DNA from: Semisulcospira habei
Taxonomy: Eukaryota > Mollusca > Gastropoda > Semisulcospiridae
DNA: 64,000 bases
Reading direction: 5' to 3'
Assembly (NCBI GenBank): GCA_036245525.1
Contig: BTPG01000003.1
Coordinates: 193,049,021 to 193,113,020 of the forward strand
This document shows positions 30,429-40,481 of this stretch, one piece after another. A program made the position numbers and the translations under genes. Positions within the stretch are counted from its first letter, which is position 1. Every line of letters begins with the position of its first letter. The notes beneath the pieces are model-generated. The model saw nothing but the letters and a program-made list of their open reading frames with translations. It had not been told where the DNA came from and did no database searches.

Positions 30429-30642
30429 TTAACCCATTTAGCCCCAGGACCCTGCGGCAGGAGATGGATTGATCATGATAATTCAAGGGTGGTGCCAGAT
30501 GAGCTTGGCGCCGGAAGGCACCAAGCTCATCTGGCACTACCCTTGAATTATCATGATCAATCCATCTCCTGCAACTGGTACATAGTCGTTCAGTAACACT
30601 TCAAAACTTTGGGAAAAGCACCCGTGGGGCTAAAAGGGTTAA
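30429..30642. repeat. PalC1 element, TTAA to TTAA, hairpin 30457-30572
   Basis: Ends TTAACCCATTTAGCCCC and GGGGCTAAAAGGGTTAA. The hairpin (GCAGGAGATGGATTGATCAT ...) has TTGATCATG/CATGATCAA and ATGAGCTTGG/CCAAGCTCAT, both changed in both arms against the family sequence. Confidence 0.95.
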
Positions 30643-31278
30643 ACTGTCAGATGTACAGAGGCAAAAAGACGATCAAAAGGAGAAAGAAATGTGCTGGTTT
30701 GTTATGTGAAGGTACACCCTCTTGTATCCTCATCACCATCCATCTTGCCCACCCCCACCCCCCTCCCGCCTACCCTATCCATGCACACACATACACCCAC
30801 ACACCACCACCACCGCTAACACTGCCACCATTTCTGTAACAACAGGAATTGTTGCTGACACATCATGTCTGTGAAAACACATTGACATTTTTTACCATGC
30901 AGTTACAAAGAAAACTTCTCTTGCTTACAATCTTGTGCTGAAGTAATATCATTGACTTATTTTTTGCGCGATTTCAAAACAACAGGTAACATTTGGCTCC
31001 ATTCTGAACAACATATCTCACATTTCAAGGGAGATTATTTATGGTTGCTTTCAAACCTGTTGTCTGTGTTGTCTGCGGTGAACAACTATGTAGTTTTTTC
31101 TTGTATGTGTTTACTGAGTGTATTTCAGCCAGATAAAGCTTGAAAAGATTGATCTAAACCAGATCTTGCTGACTGTTTTTCCCCCCGGCCATTTCATTGC
31201 TTCTGTGCCCCACCCCATCTACCTCCTTTGTCCTCAAAACCTAGCTCCCTCCCACCCCACTAATCCTTCATCTAATTG

Positions 31279-31371
31279 CTTAACCCTGTCGCTGTTGGTA
31301 GAGGTTTTTGGCACAATGATTCATACAGGAATCATGGCAACAAAAGCCTCAACCGACAGTCAAAGGGTGAA
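31279..31371. repeat. PalB, TTAACCC start
   Basis: TTAACCCTGTCGCTGTTGGT and ACCGACAGTCAAAGGGTGAA; lies 185 bp before the candidate microexon. Confidence 0.82.
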
Positions 31372-31556
31372 CATTTTGCTTGTTCATACATTTCTTACTG
31401 GTATCTAACACATCTCTTTCCCCACCCCCCACCTGCACACCCACCCTCCCTCCCCGCACCCATTGTCTCTTTTACTTACAGTTCCCTACTTTCAATTTTT
31501 ATTTATATACATGTATGTTCAACCATTGATGGAACCTGTTTGTCTCCCCCACTCAG

Positions 31557-31580
31557 AGGATGTAAATTCATTTGTTGCTG
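31557..31580 (+). CDS. Candidate 24-nt frame-preserving filamin cassette microexon
   Basis: After the pyrimidine-rich tract TGTCTCCCCCACTCAG comes 24 nt, then a consensus GTGAGT donor. With the phase-1 G from exon 6 it would add eight residues (EDVNSFVA) without changing frame, inserted between NGHL and GITF of repeat 18. Length divisible by three, matching phase and good splice sites together are suggestive. Short open 24-mers flanked by AG and GT also arise by chance in a 6.6-kb intron, so this is a prediction, not an established exon. Confidence 0.4.
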
Positions 31581-32316
31581 GTGAGTTATAAATTCTTACA
31601 AACCATTACTATAGCAGCATGGGCTAGCAAGCATCTTTGACTTTTGCAGGGCGTGTATATGAGGCAGAGCGCTTTCCTGCTGCACTAACATATTCATAGG
31701 TTCAGTTTCTGACTCTTATTATTATGGTGATTGGAAGAATGTGTGAAGGTGTATTTCTGGAAACAATTTGATGCCGCTCCAGAAAATATTTTTGTATAGT
31801 GTTTGCCAGACTACTGTCTGATCTAGCCTCCCTTGCTTGCACATTCTTTTTTTCCCCCCCCACACCTTGCAGTAATGAAATTTTGTCTGCTGTATAACTA
31901 GCAGAAATAAGAATTTTTGCTTTATCCTTATTTGTTCAACCTGTTTAGCTCAGAATCACAGTGTGAAACTTAAAAGCAACAGTAAGCCCAGTTGTGGAAT
32001 AGATCTCTCCTGCCCCTTTCCCTCTTATGCCTACCCCCCCCCCCCCCCAACTAAACTGTGGTGGTTTTCTGTGGATCGCTTCTGATCAAAATCTCTGCCT
32101 ACAAAGCACTTTGACCATTCAGCACTTGATGGAGAAATGTTCTAAACAAATTAATTAACTTCATCATAGGCATCATCATGATCATCAGTGTCTTCACTAT
32201 CACCATCTGTTCTGCTGGAGGAAGGCAGATTCACAGATACATTGTGTGAATGAAGTAAGCAAGAGCCCCCACAGTTTACCGCTGCGCTTGAGAAAGGAAT
32301 AAAGTGAATAAAGCCT

Positions 32317-32382
32317 GCAAGAGGTGTAGATCCTCCTGAGCCCCCGCAAAAACGGGGGCTCATGAGGATCTATGCCTCTTGC
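32317..32382. repeat. PalA hairpin
   Basis: GCAAGAGGTGTAGATCCTCC and GAGGATCTATGCCTCTTGC; CCCCCG-CAAAAA-CGGGGG centre. Confidence 0.94.
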
Positions 32383-32713
32383 ATTTGTCTTATTCCCTGC
32401 TTTCTAAAGAAATACTTCATTGCCATGCTGTGAGTCAAAAAGATGGTTGCCATCAGATTTGTAGCTAGGGTTATGTTATTTAACTTGAGTCACCTGTCTG
32501 AAGTGTTTTTGTTTCCCTGCTGTAGGCACTTTACATTTATCTCTTGCAAATCTTCGCACCTGACATAATGCCTTCAAAGTCTGACCTCCTGCCGATTGAA
32601 GAGAGGGGTCCAGGGGCTTCCTTGTTTCGTCAGTTTCCAAAGCACAGACTCCGCTATGATACAGTTCTTGGCCCCACCGCCGCCGCCGCATTCTCTTGCA
32701 CACACTTCAGAGA

Positions 32714-33104
32714 TACAGCAGAACTGTTTTTGAGCGACCACCCTTATGAGAGCACCTGTCATGAAAGACCATTTAGGTAGCTTTAGCCACTTAACCCTTT
32801 TAGCCCCAGGGTCCGATTCTAAAATTTTGGAGGTGTTGCCTGACACCTATGTACCAGTTGCTGGGCTTGACCATGATAATTCAAGGGTAGTGCCAGATTA
32901 GCTTGGCGCCTTCAGGCGCCAAGCTAATCTGGCACTACTCTTGAATTATCATGGTCAAGCCATCTCCTGCTGTAGGCATCCGGGGCTAAAAGGGTTAAAG
33001 GGTGGTCTTTAATGGCAGGTGACACTTTTTGCCCTTCAACTTGCTCAAGGTGTCTCTTGAGCACCTTGCAGAAATGGTGGTTGCTCAAAACAGGTTCTAC
33101 AGTA
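32714..33104. mobile_element. MITE with TACAGCAGAACTGTT ends, carrying nested PalC1
   Basis: The ends TACAGCAGAACTGTT and AACAGGTTCTACAGTA are inverted and start with TA, a Tc1/mariner-like layout. Interior blocks GAGCGACC...TATGAGAG and GGTGACACTTTTTGCCC recur at 45500-45735. A complete TTAA-flanked PalC1 element (32791-32998) sits inside, giving a nested insertion; without it the host copy is about 187 bp. Confidence 0.7.
32791..32998. repeat. PalC1 element, TTAA to TTAA, hairpin 32864-32961
   Basis: 13-bp terminal inverted repeats CCCTTTTAGCCCC/GGGGCTAAAAGGG next to TTAA. Hairpin arms of 47 bp, 46 paired, TTCA loop. The outer end GGCTTGACC/GGTCAAGCC replaces GGATCGACC/GGTCGATCC in both arms. 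Confidence 0.96.
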
Positions 33105-33358
33105 CCGTCAGTTAGACAGCAGTTTGCGCCCTCTTCCATGCCCCACCTTTTTTTAAAGCTTCTAGTTCTCCACCATGATTTCTTATTTTGCGTACTGTTA
33201 GTATCAGTCAGCAGTCAGGTTTACTAGTCTTATGAAATATTTGCACACATTCTGCTTTCAGTATTCTCAGACTTACATCTCCAACACCAGCCTTAATCCC
33301 CCCCCCCCCCCCCCACACACACACCTCTTCCACCCCCCCCCACCCCCCTTTCCCATTC

Positions 33359-33396
33359 TTGTTGCTGTCGGGACGTTAAGCAATGTACACCCAACC
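33359..33396 (+). repeat. 3' tail fragment of the same dispersed repeat
   Basis: Only the last ~38 bp (TTGTTGCTGTCGGGACGTTA onward) remain, followed by CCAACCAAC. Confidence 0.6.
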
Positions 33397-33448
33397 AACT
33401 TCCCATTCTTCTTGGATATTCTATCTCTGTTGGCTATAAATCTGGCAC

Positions 33449-33527
33449 TTGTACATGCAAACACGCACACAGACACATGCATGGGTATGTGCGCAAATGC
33501 ATGCATACACACACACACCACGCACAC

Positions 33528-33566
<39 letters not shown>

Positions 33567-33632
33567 ATGCCATGCACACGCATACATGCACACACTCACA
33601 CACACTCACACACACACACACACACACACACA
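33449..33632. repeat. (CA)n-rich microsatellite cluster
   Basis: CA tracts interrupted by TG- and CAC-containing segments. Confidence 0.95.
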
Positions 33633-33807
33633 TGGCTGTCTATAAACTGCCAAGTTGGTTTATTGAAATTACAGTTAATCTGACAGTTGTTGAAAAGGCA
33701 AGATTGAAAGAGGCATACATAGAGAGAAAATTCTAGGCTTGAAGCCAGAACACTCATCACCTGAACCTCATGATTCAAACTTTGAGTGCAACTTGTGGCT
33801 GTTGGTT

Positions 33808-33905
33808 TAACCATGGGTGGCTGAAGAGTAGTGCTTGATTAGCTTGGTGCCTCAGGTGCCAAGATAATCAGGCACTACCCTTGAGTTATTAAAATGTATC
33901 CATCT
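33808..33905. repeat. PalC palindrome
   Basis: GCTGAAGAGTAGTGCTTGAT and ATCAGGCACTACCCTTGAG; GGTGCC-TCA-GGTGCC centre. Confidence 0.85.
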
Positions 33906-34338
33906 CCTAGTGCTTTGAAAGAGATTCAGGATTCAGAAAGAGATCATGCCTGCTGTTAAGAAGCGTATTAGTCTTTCTATGCTTGCAGTTCAGTCAGGGT
34001 TCAGTAATCATTTTCAGAATTTTATTAACGGCAGTAAATCTTGCTGGATCTCCACCTGAGCATATAACTATAATAAACTGAGTTGTTGAAAACTACACAG
34101 GTGGAAAACTCTCTCAGACACTGAACATTTTGCAGTAAAACTGAGCTGGGTGAACACCATAGTCATCCACCCCACTTCCCCCCCCCCTCCCCCCCTCCCC
34201 CCTGAACCTCCTCTCCCAGATTTCTGGATCCACTGCTGTTACAGCAGTCTTTTCTTTTTCAAGCCCCCTCTCCCTTTCCTTGTGTTTCAGGCACAACGCT
34301 TGAGATGTCATGTATAATCAACATGCTGTAGCGAATGC

Positions 34339-34398
34339 TTAGAGTTCATGCATTCAAGACATGCTGCATCTGGATGCAGAATGTCTCGAATGAGTTAA
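34339..34398. repeat. PalE, decayed
   Basis: GCATTCAAGACATGCTGCAT and AATGTCTCGAATGAGTTAA. A decayed PalC is at 34463-34532. Confidence 0.7.
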
Positions 34399-34872
34399 CA
34401 CTTTAGGCACGGTTGAAATTCCCAAAATTGTTAAGTCTTGTTTGTAGACTCCTCAATAGTTGCAGAGACAGATAGACTATGATAGTTTAGAGGTGGTTCC
34501 TGAATAGCATGATCTGTCGATCTGTCTTCTTAACTGTAAAGTGGTCTTCTCAAAAGCCCTCCTTTATTTGGGAATTTGCCTCGGATGTGTTAATTGGTCT
34601 GTAGATGCAGGTATGTTGTGATGACTCATTTTCCCTGCATCTCTTCGGCCAATTACTGACTGTAGCTGTCTGCAGCTACCACCCCCAGTGCGGCCACCAC
34701 TATCATCAACACCACCACCATCATGATGGCCACCACCACCACCATGCACACCCTTACAAGTTTCTCCACTATCAAATCACACTCAAAACTTCCCCATGGC
34801 TTCCTCTGTCCAAGGAATAGAAATTTAATAAAGAACCAAGATTCTTAACTGCAAGCGGCAAGCTTAACTTAA

Positions 34873-34936
34873 CTGCAAGCGGCATAAATTCTCATGAGCC
34901 CCTGCAGGGGCTCATGAGAATTTATGCCACTTGCAG
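34873..34936. repeat. PalA loop-less hairpin, 32-bp arms
   Basis: CTGCAAGCGGCATAAATTCT ... CCCCTGCAG centre; one mismatch. ATAAATTC/GAATTTAT is changed in both arms. A 17-bp piece of the left end (CTGCAAGCGGCA) is duplicated just upstream. Decayed PalA copies follow at 35011-35055 and 35134-35198. Confidence 0.95.
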
Positions 34937-35653
34937 CTGGAATTTTCTTTGAAAATTCTGGCTGATCCTGGAGACACAGAGATATAAGTAAAGAAGGCCA
35001 ATCCTCAGACCAACATGAGGCATAAATTCTCTTGAGCCCATTGGGTTGGCAGACAGAATTTGTTTTTGGTAGCATGCTGAGACACTGCAGGAACAGGGGT
35101 GTATAAAAAGAAGGCTGATTCTTACAACAGGCAGGCGTAAACTATCATGAGCCCCTGTGGTTAGCAGGGTTCATGAAAATTTATGTACCTTGCAGGTGGA
35201 GTTCTCTTTGAATAGGCACTGCTGAGATACTGTATCAAGAGCCTAATCTCCCATGCTAGAAGTTGTAGCCCATGAAATCGCATCCAACTGTTCAGGAACA
35301 GTCACCCATGCAAGTGGTACAGAACTTCATCAGCACACAGGATTAAGGTCCATGATTGGTACCGGCCATTGAACAGCTTTTATATCTGTGCCCTGATCAC
35401 TTCAAGAGGGAAGGGGGTGGGGGGGGGGGTGGGTGTTGGGGAAGAGTCTTGAGGATCTGTTTGGTTTTTGCTGGTGCCATGTAGGTATGTGTTCCTCAGG
35501 CAGGGAGGGTCCATGGGCATCAAGTTTGTATTATATCAGATAGGGAATCTTTTTAAAAGTCTGTACTGTTTTTCACTCTCTGCAGGATATCTATGATTAC
35601 TACAGTGCCAGTGCACTTCTTATGAAAAATAAATGGCAGAAAAATGCAATATA

Positions 35654-35721
35654 CATGCTGGTTTGTGATTTGGGACCTTACGGCCTTCGGTCGTAAGGTC
35701 CGCAATCCACAGACCAGCATA
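35654..35721. repeat. PalD hairpin
   Basis: CATGCTGGTTTGTGATTTGG and CGCAATCCACAGACCAGCATA; inner ACCTTACGGC and GTCGTAAGGT. Confidence 0.9.
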
Positions 35722-35818
35722 CATTGTAGAACAGTAAGTAATATAAGGGCAACTGAAGTGGCAGCTAGATCAGCGGACCTATAAGCATGCAAGCCTCGCC
35801 TCTTTGAGATATGCCTCG

Positions 35819-35846
35819 CCCCCCCCCCCCCCCCCCCCCCCCCCCG
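35819..35846. repeat. Poly-C tract
   Basis: About 26 C residues. Confidence 0.95.
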
Positions 35847-36574
35847 CCCACCCCCTGTCAGTTCTTTTCGCTAAAGTTAATGGCCTCAGATTGATGTTGG
35901 CACGTGGAGATTTCGAACTCTGCTTTTAGAAAATTCCTCACATGTTGTCTTGTCCTGCTAGTGGTTTTTCTTGCCCAGACTAGTGTAGCACTAGCAGGCC
36001 TGAGTCATTGGCTGTGTCTGGGATGTTTGAGGCCCTGGTCTGGGAACTGTGTGTTAAGGGGCATTTCTCAACTCTGCTGATTCAACCTGCAAGGGGGCGT
36101 TTTTACTTCCATGCAGGCCGTCTGCAGCAACGGGTGGTTGGTTCATATTTGGAAATTGCTCATACTTTTTAAGTGGTGGATTTAGAGGCTTTTCTCGTGT
36201 GCCTTCATGCGTCAACCATTTGGAAACAAGATTAGTACTTTGTGGTATTAGTTAAGTTTGGACGATTCCGGTGTTCTGTTGCCCTCAGTCTAGTGTCCGA
36301 AAAAGTTTTGTTGTAGCATATAGTTCATGTGCAAGGGAAAATTGCTGACAAGATTTGCATTTGAGCACAGAAGCAGTTGTCAGATTCAGTAGGTCTGTTG
36401 ATTGACGTGTTTTACAATAGCAATGCAACAAACCGTGTCCATGACAGAGAGGCGTACCTCTACCACATCTCATGGTAATTTTTTTCTCATGATACGCATG
36501 CATGCATCTGCAGATGTTATAAGCCCGTGGCCCTTTTTGGAGGTGTCACCTAACGACTATTTACCAATTGCAGA

Positions 36575-36680
36575 AGATGGATCGACCATGATAATTCAAG
36601 GGTAGTGACAGATTAGCTTGGTGCCTGGAGGCACCAAGCTAATCTGGCACTACCTTTGAATTATCATGGTCGATCCATCT
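36575..36680. repeat. PalC hairpin, 106 nt
   Basis: AGATGGATCGACCATGATAA ... CGATCCATCT with very few mismatches. TTGGTGCC/GGCACCAA replaces TTGGCGCC/GGCGCCAA in both arms. The right shoulder ends GGGTTAA at 36713. A PalD copy lies at 36745-36801. Confidence 0.95.
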
Positions 36681-36856
36681 CCTGCTGTAGGGTGTCGGGT
36701 CTAAATGGGTTAATCTTGGAGCTGCTTAAAGCTGCATAAATTTGTCGTGGTCTGTGATTTTGGAATCGAGCTGTAAGGTCCAGAGTTACAGACCGGCACT
36801 AGTTTTTATAATCTTTGCTGTATTTGTATTTAATTTTTTATTTGTATGTGTTGCAG

Positions 36857-37060
36857 GCATCACCTTCACGCCACGTGAGACAGGTGAACACCTGGTGAAC
36901 GTGTTCCGCAATGGCAAGCACATCGCCAACAGCCCCTTCAAGATCAAGGTCGGTGAGAGTGAGCTCGGCAACGCCAACAAGGTCAAGGTCTATGGCAAGG
37001 GTCTCACAGAGGGCATGGCCAATGAGGTCAATGAGTTTGTCGTTGACACCAGAGAAGCTG
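36857..37060 (+). CDS. FLN: Filamin exon 7: end of repeat 18 and start of repeat 19
   Basis: The 68-residue exon opens [20 protein letters not shown] and closes repeat 18 with [14 protein letters not shown]. It then starts repeat 19 with [18 protein letters not shown] and DTREAG. These are canonical filamin strand signatures in the right order. The acceptor is TTGCAG, the donor GTAAGT, both ends phase 1. In vertebrates repeat 19 is one of the integrin and migfilin docking repeats; that role is knowledge of the family, not visible here. Confidence 0.96.
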
Positions 37061-37310
37061 GTAAGTAGTGGTGATTTGTGTACATCCCCCTTGCATTTTT
37101 TTTTTAAAAATATTTTTTTAAAATAATAAACTCAGTTAGCTCAGCAGGCACTCAGCAGTACTGTTTTATTCCAGCACAAACACAAAATATTGTCTCTTCT
37201 CCACCTTATCGTTTTTTAATCCAGTCATTTCTTCTATGGAGTTTCCTTGTGTAACATAATTCTGTAAACTCTGAAGCATCTGAAACTTTCAAGACTTTTC
37301 ATGTTATTTT

Positions 37311-37399
37311 TAACCCTTTGGCTTCTGGTAGTGCTGTTTGTCGAGGTGATTCTTACATCAATACCTTCACAAAAAGCACTACTGACGGTCAGATGTTTA
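37311..37399. repeat. PalB, TTAA ends
   Basis: TTTAACCCTTTGGCTTCTGG and CTACTGACGGTCAGATGTTTAA; GTAGTGCTG/AAGCACTAC inside. Confidence 0.82.
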
Positions 37400-37497
37400 A
37401 GTTGTATGAAGTAGCAGGACAGTTTGTAAGAAAAGTTTAATAATTTAACCCCATGGCTACAAATTTTGGAGGTGTTGTCTAATGACTATGTACCATT

Positions 37498-37625
37498 TGC
37501 AGGCAATGGATTGACCATGATAATTCAAGGGTAGTGCCAAATTAGTTTGGCACCTGTTGGCACCTTCAGGAACCAAGCTAATCTGGCACTACCCTTGAAT
37601 TATCATGTTCAATCTGTTGCCTGCT
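37498..37625. repeat. PalC1 palindrome with expanded centre
   Basis: GCAGGCAATGGATTGACCAT and TGTTCAATCTGTTGCCTGC. GGCAATG and TTGCC are changed together. The centre holds an extra GGCACC unit. Another decayed PalC is at 37915-38005. Confidence 0.88.
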
Positions 37626-37709
37626 GTAGGGTGTGGGGGCTAAATGACTTACAACTGTTGTAAATGAAATTAAAAGTTCAAAGTTCCATTTATTTGTTGT
37701 GTGTTCTAG

Positions 37710-37862
37710 GCTATGGTGGAATGAGCCTGTCCATCGAGGGTCCCAGCAAAGCAGACATCGAGTGCCATGACAACGAGGATGGAACATGCCGCGTGACCTA
37801 CAAGCCTACTGAGCCTGGCACCTACATCATCAACATCAAGTTTGCTGACCAGCATGTGCCAG
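37710..37862 (+). CDS. FLN: Filamin exon 8: repeat 19 ligand face and body
   Basis: The exon encodes [20 protein letters not shown], then [18 protein letters not shown] and [12 protein letters not shown], 51 residues in all. It covers the C-D strands that receive integrin tails or migfilin in vertebrate repeat 19, followed by the conserved FADQHVPG end. The acceptor is TTCTAG, the donor GTAATT, both phase 1. Conservation against vertebrate filamins is among the highest in the window. Confidence 0.96.
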
Positions 37863-38787
37863 GTAATTCACTCCTGTAGCATTAACTTCTTCACCCGTGG
37901 CACACTACAAGAAGCAGATGAATTGATCATGACAGGTCAAGAGTGGTGCCAGATGAGCTTGACACACCAAGCTAATTAAACACTGCTCTTGCACTATATA
38001 TATCATTGTTATATTTCCTGAATTGGTACTAGACGTGAAAGAGTTATATCAGAGGCAGGAAGTGGGTTTTTTTTTCAAAGAAAGTAAGAAGTTTTGTGGG
38101 ATGTTGCTGCACGCACTGTAAATCAGGGGTAATCTAATGTGGATCTAGAAGGCGACACCACCACATGCTAAATTTATTGGCTGCGTGTGTGTGTCTAAAA
38201 TCTCACACCCATTAATCTTACGTTTTCTAACCTGTTGGACGTATTGGCGCAACCAGGTCATCAAACAGGCTTGAAATTAGGCAGAATAAAAATGAGAAAG
38301 CCACCCATAAAAAATCCATTCTACTGTTTTTTCTGTTTGTTTTCTATAATTAGTTTTTATCGTAAGTGTGTTTTAGATTAATACAAAATCCATATTTATT
38401 GAGTATCGTATAAGTATTGTGTTGTTCATCATATGCTGTCTAATATTACTCAAGGGAGGGAAATGCAGTACAAAGTGGGTGCCCTTTACATTGCAATCCT
38501 CCAGCAGGTTTACTTTTTAGATGATTATTTTTCATGACCGATTTAAAACTACCATGAGTGAAGTAGACATAGCTGTTTTTACTGCCGAAGTCAGTGACTC
38601 AAAATTGTGTACTTATCAGGGGTGGTCTTTAGTTTTAGAATCACAACTGTTTTGCCTGTATTATTTTCTTTATTGTTTGCATTCCTTTCTTGCAAATGAA
38701 ACTCATATTTTCCAAACATGCTTTTATCCCTTTGGCTGTCAGTTGCCCTTTTTGTCGCAATGATTCTGGCAGGATATGTGCATATAT

Positions 38788-38846
38788 ATGCAGGTCTGTG
38801 ATTTTCAGATGTAAGGTTCAAAATGACAAGATCAGCACACATTGGT
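38788..38846. repeat. PalD, decayed
   Basis: GCAGGTCTGTGATTTTCAGA and AAAATGACAAGATCAGCACACA, about 50 bp before exon 9. Confidence 0.75.
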
Positions 38847-38895
38847 GTGTAGACATTCATAGCATGATGATGACACTCTTTTGTTTGGTTTACAG

Positions 38896-39024
38896 GCAGT
38901 CCGTTCACGGTGAAGATCGGTGGTGAGCCCTCGGCTAAAATCACTGAGCGCATCACACGTCACAAGGCTGCTGCCGATGTCACCCACGTTGGCAGCGAGT
39001 GTGAACTCAGCCTGAAGATCCCTG
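38896..39024 (+). CDS. FLN: Filamin exon 9: end of repeat 19 and start of repeat 20
   Basis: The exon encodes GSPFTVKIGGEPSAKITERI, then TRHKAAADVTHVG and CELSLKIPG. The second part is equivalent to the vertebrate segment carrying the basic RRRR cluster and the PKA/RSK-phosphorylated serine (Ser2152 of human FLNA). Here the cluster is reduced to RHK and the serine position reads Asp (GAT at 38976-38978). The acceptor is TTACAG, the donor GTAAGT, both phase 1. A 12.4-kb intron follows. Confidence 0.95.
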
Positions 39025-39126
39025 GTAAGTGCTGAGCATTTGTGTTTGTACAGTGTTAAAATGTTGTTTGTGGTTGTCTGATAATTTTGGACGTTGGTCT
39101 AAAATTATGGACCAGAACACCCACAT

Positions 39127-39312
39127 GTGCTTGTCTGTGATTTTTAACCCTTTGGCTCAGGTGTCAGGTGCATTAGTGAGCTTAGTCATGCGCCAGCCAC
39201 TAAGCAAGGTGCTCTGCTGTAGCGGAGCACCTTGCTTAGTGGTTGGCGCAGGACTGAGCTGAATCATGCAACTAGACCCTGGTTGGTAGAGTCCAAATCA
39301 CTCACCAGCATG
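39127..39312. repeat. PalD split by an inserted PalF hairpin
   Basis: GTGCTTGTCTGTGATTTTT lies left and GAGTCCAAATCACTCACCAG right, with the PalF hairpin between them. Confidence 0.75.
39168..39272. repeat. PalF hairpin, copy 1
   Basis: GTGCATTAGTGAGCTTAGTC ... CCACTAAGCAAGGTGCTC, TGTA loop region, then GAGCACCTTGCTTAGTGG ... GAATCATGCAAC. About 50-bp arms with a few mismatches. Confidence 0.95.
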
Positions 39313-39438
39313 CATGCGCATTAGAGCCTGTTTTGAGTAGACACCTTTTCTTGCAAGAATAAAAATGATCTTAAAAGACCGTCATTAAACTAATTAAAGA
39401 CCTTCATTCTGATGGCTGCAGCCAGCTAAATCTTGGTC

Positions 39439-39621
39439 TTTAACCCTTTTAGCCCCAAGGTCCCATTTCTCAAATTTTGGAAGTGTTGCCTAACGACTAT
39501 GTATCAGTTGCAGGAGATGTATTGACCATGATAATTCAAGGGTAGTGCCAGATTAGCTACCTGAAGGCACCAAGCTAATCTGGCACTACCCTTGAATTCT
39601 CATGGTCAGGCCATCTCCTGC
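39439..39621. repeat. PalC1 element, hairpin 39510-39621
   Basis: Starts TTAACCCTTTTAGCCCCAAG. The hairpin GCAGGAGATGTATTGACC ... GGTCAGGCCATCTCCTGC has lost part of the left centre. The right shoulder is cut and a PalD copy (39636-39694) follows. Confidence 0.88.
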
Positions 39622-40008
39622 TCAAATCATTTGTTAGTGTGCTGGTCACTGATTTTGAACCGTACAGCCCCAGGCCGTAAGGACCAAAATCACACCACAT
39701 TTTTAGAAGTTTTCCAAGGAATGTTGAGTTATGTTGGATGAGTGCACAAACCCTCTTCATCTCTGGGAGCACTTTGTACTGTAAATTCCGGTGACCCTTA
39801 AACAAGCTCATACCTTGCGTGCATAGAGTGTGTACAAATTATGGTGCAAGAAAAATAAAATAACTGGAAGACAAGCGGTGTTGTTTACAACAGGAAGTGC
39901 TCAAGGGAGCCTCGCTGTTAGCATCAATAACTTTGAAAGTGTCATATCACATTTCAGATGGCAACGCGACACTTCAGTAGCCATTGATGTGGGGTGCCTT
40001 GAATGAGG

Positions 40009-40078
40009 TTAACCCTTTTGTGCTCACAGCCACGAGTACTGTAAACTGTACTGATGGCTGCATGCACATGTGGGTTAA
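40009..40078. repeat. PalH palindrome, TTAA ends
   Basis: TTAACCCTTTTGTGCTCACA ... GAGTACTGTAAACTGTACTGA ... GCATGCACATGTGGGTTAA. Confidence 0.87.
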
Positions 40079-40306
40079 TTTGAGCAGTGAATCAGCTCAC
40101 TTAGTCTCTGTCAGATAGTGAGTGTAGTTTTGTGAAGCAGAATTTTTTTTTTTTCATTTCTTGTAATTTCATGCAGTTTTAGTTTTAAGATTGTTGGTGT
40201 TTGTGGAGGAATACAACAATTCTCGCAGTGTAGGTTGGTTTTGGGGTATTTTCTGGCACTGTAGTCTCAGCAGTTGAGCATGGACTTGCTTCAGCGAAAG
40301 TTGGAT

Positions 40307-40400
40307 AGGCCATGATAATTCAAGTGCAGTAGTGCCAGAATAGCTTGTGGTCTTTTGCTGTCAAGTTTTAATGCCACTACCCTTGAACTATAATGGTGGC
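40307..40400. repeat. PalC, decayed
   Basis: GGCCATGATAATTCAAG and CCCTTGAACTATAATGG outer arms; unrelated centre. Confidence 0.7.
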
Positions 40401-40407
40401 TATATCC

Positions 40408-40481
40408 CCATGAATGAGTGACAGAAATCGCTGTCTGATTGCCTATAGGCAAAGATAGTGATTTCTGTCACTCCCTCATGG
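40408..40481. repeat. Singleton palindrome (GAGTGACAGAAATC)
   Basis: CCATGAATGAGTGACAGAAA ... GCCTATAGGC centre ... TTTCTGTCACTCCCTCATGG. No second copy noticed. Confidence 0.9.

Larger units (their letters stand above)
30301..36856 (+). other. FLN: Filamin intron 6
   Basis: 6.6 kb. It contains the candidate microexon, palindromes of families A-E, a nested MITE, CA, poly-C and poly-G tracts, and a GCC/ACC-rich stretch near 34.7 kb. No further filamin coding sequence is expected, since exons 6 and 7 join in frame. Confidence 0.8.
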
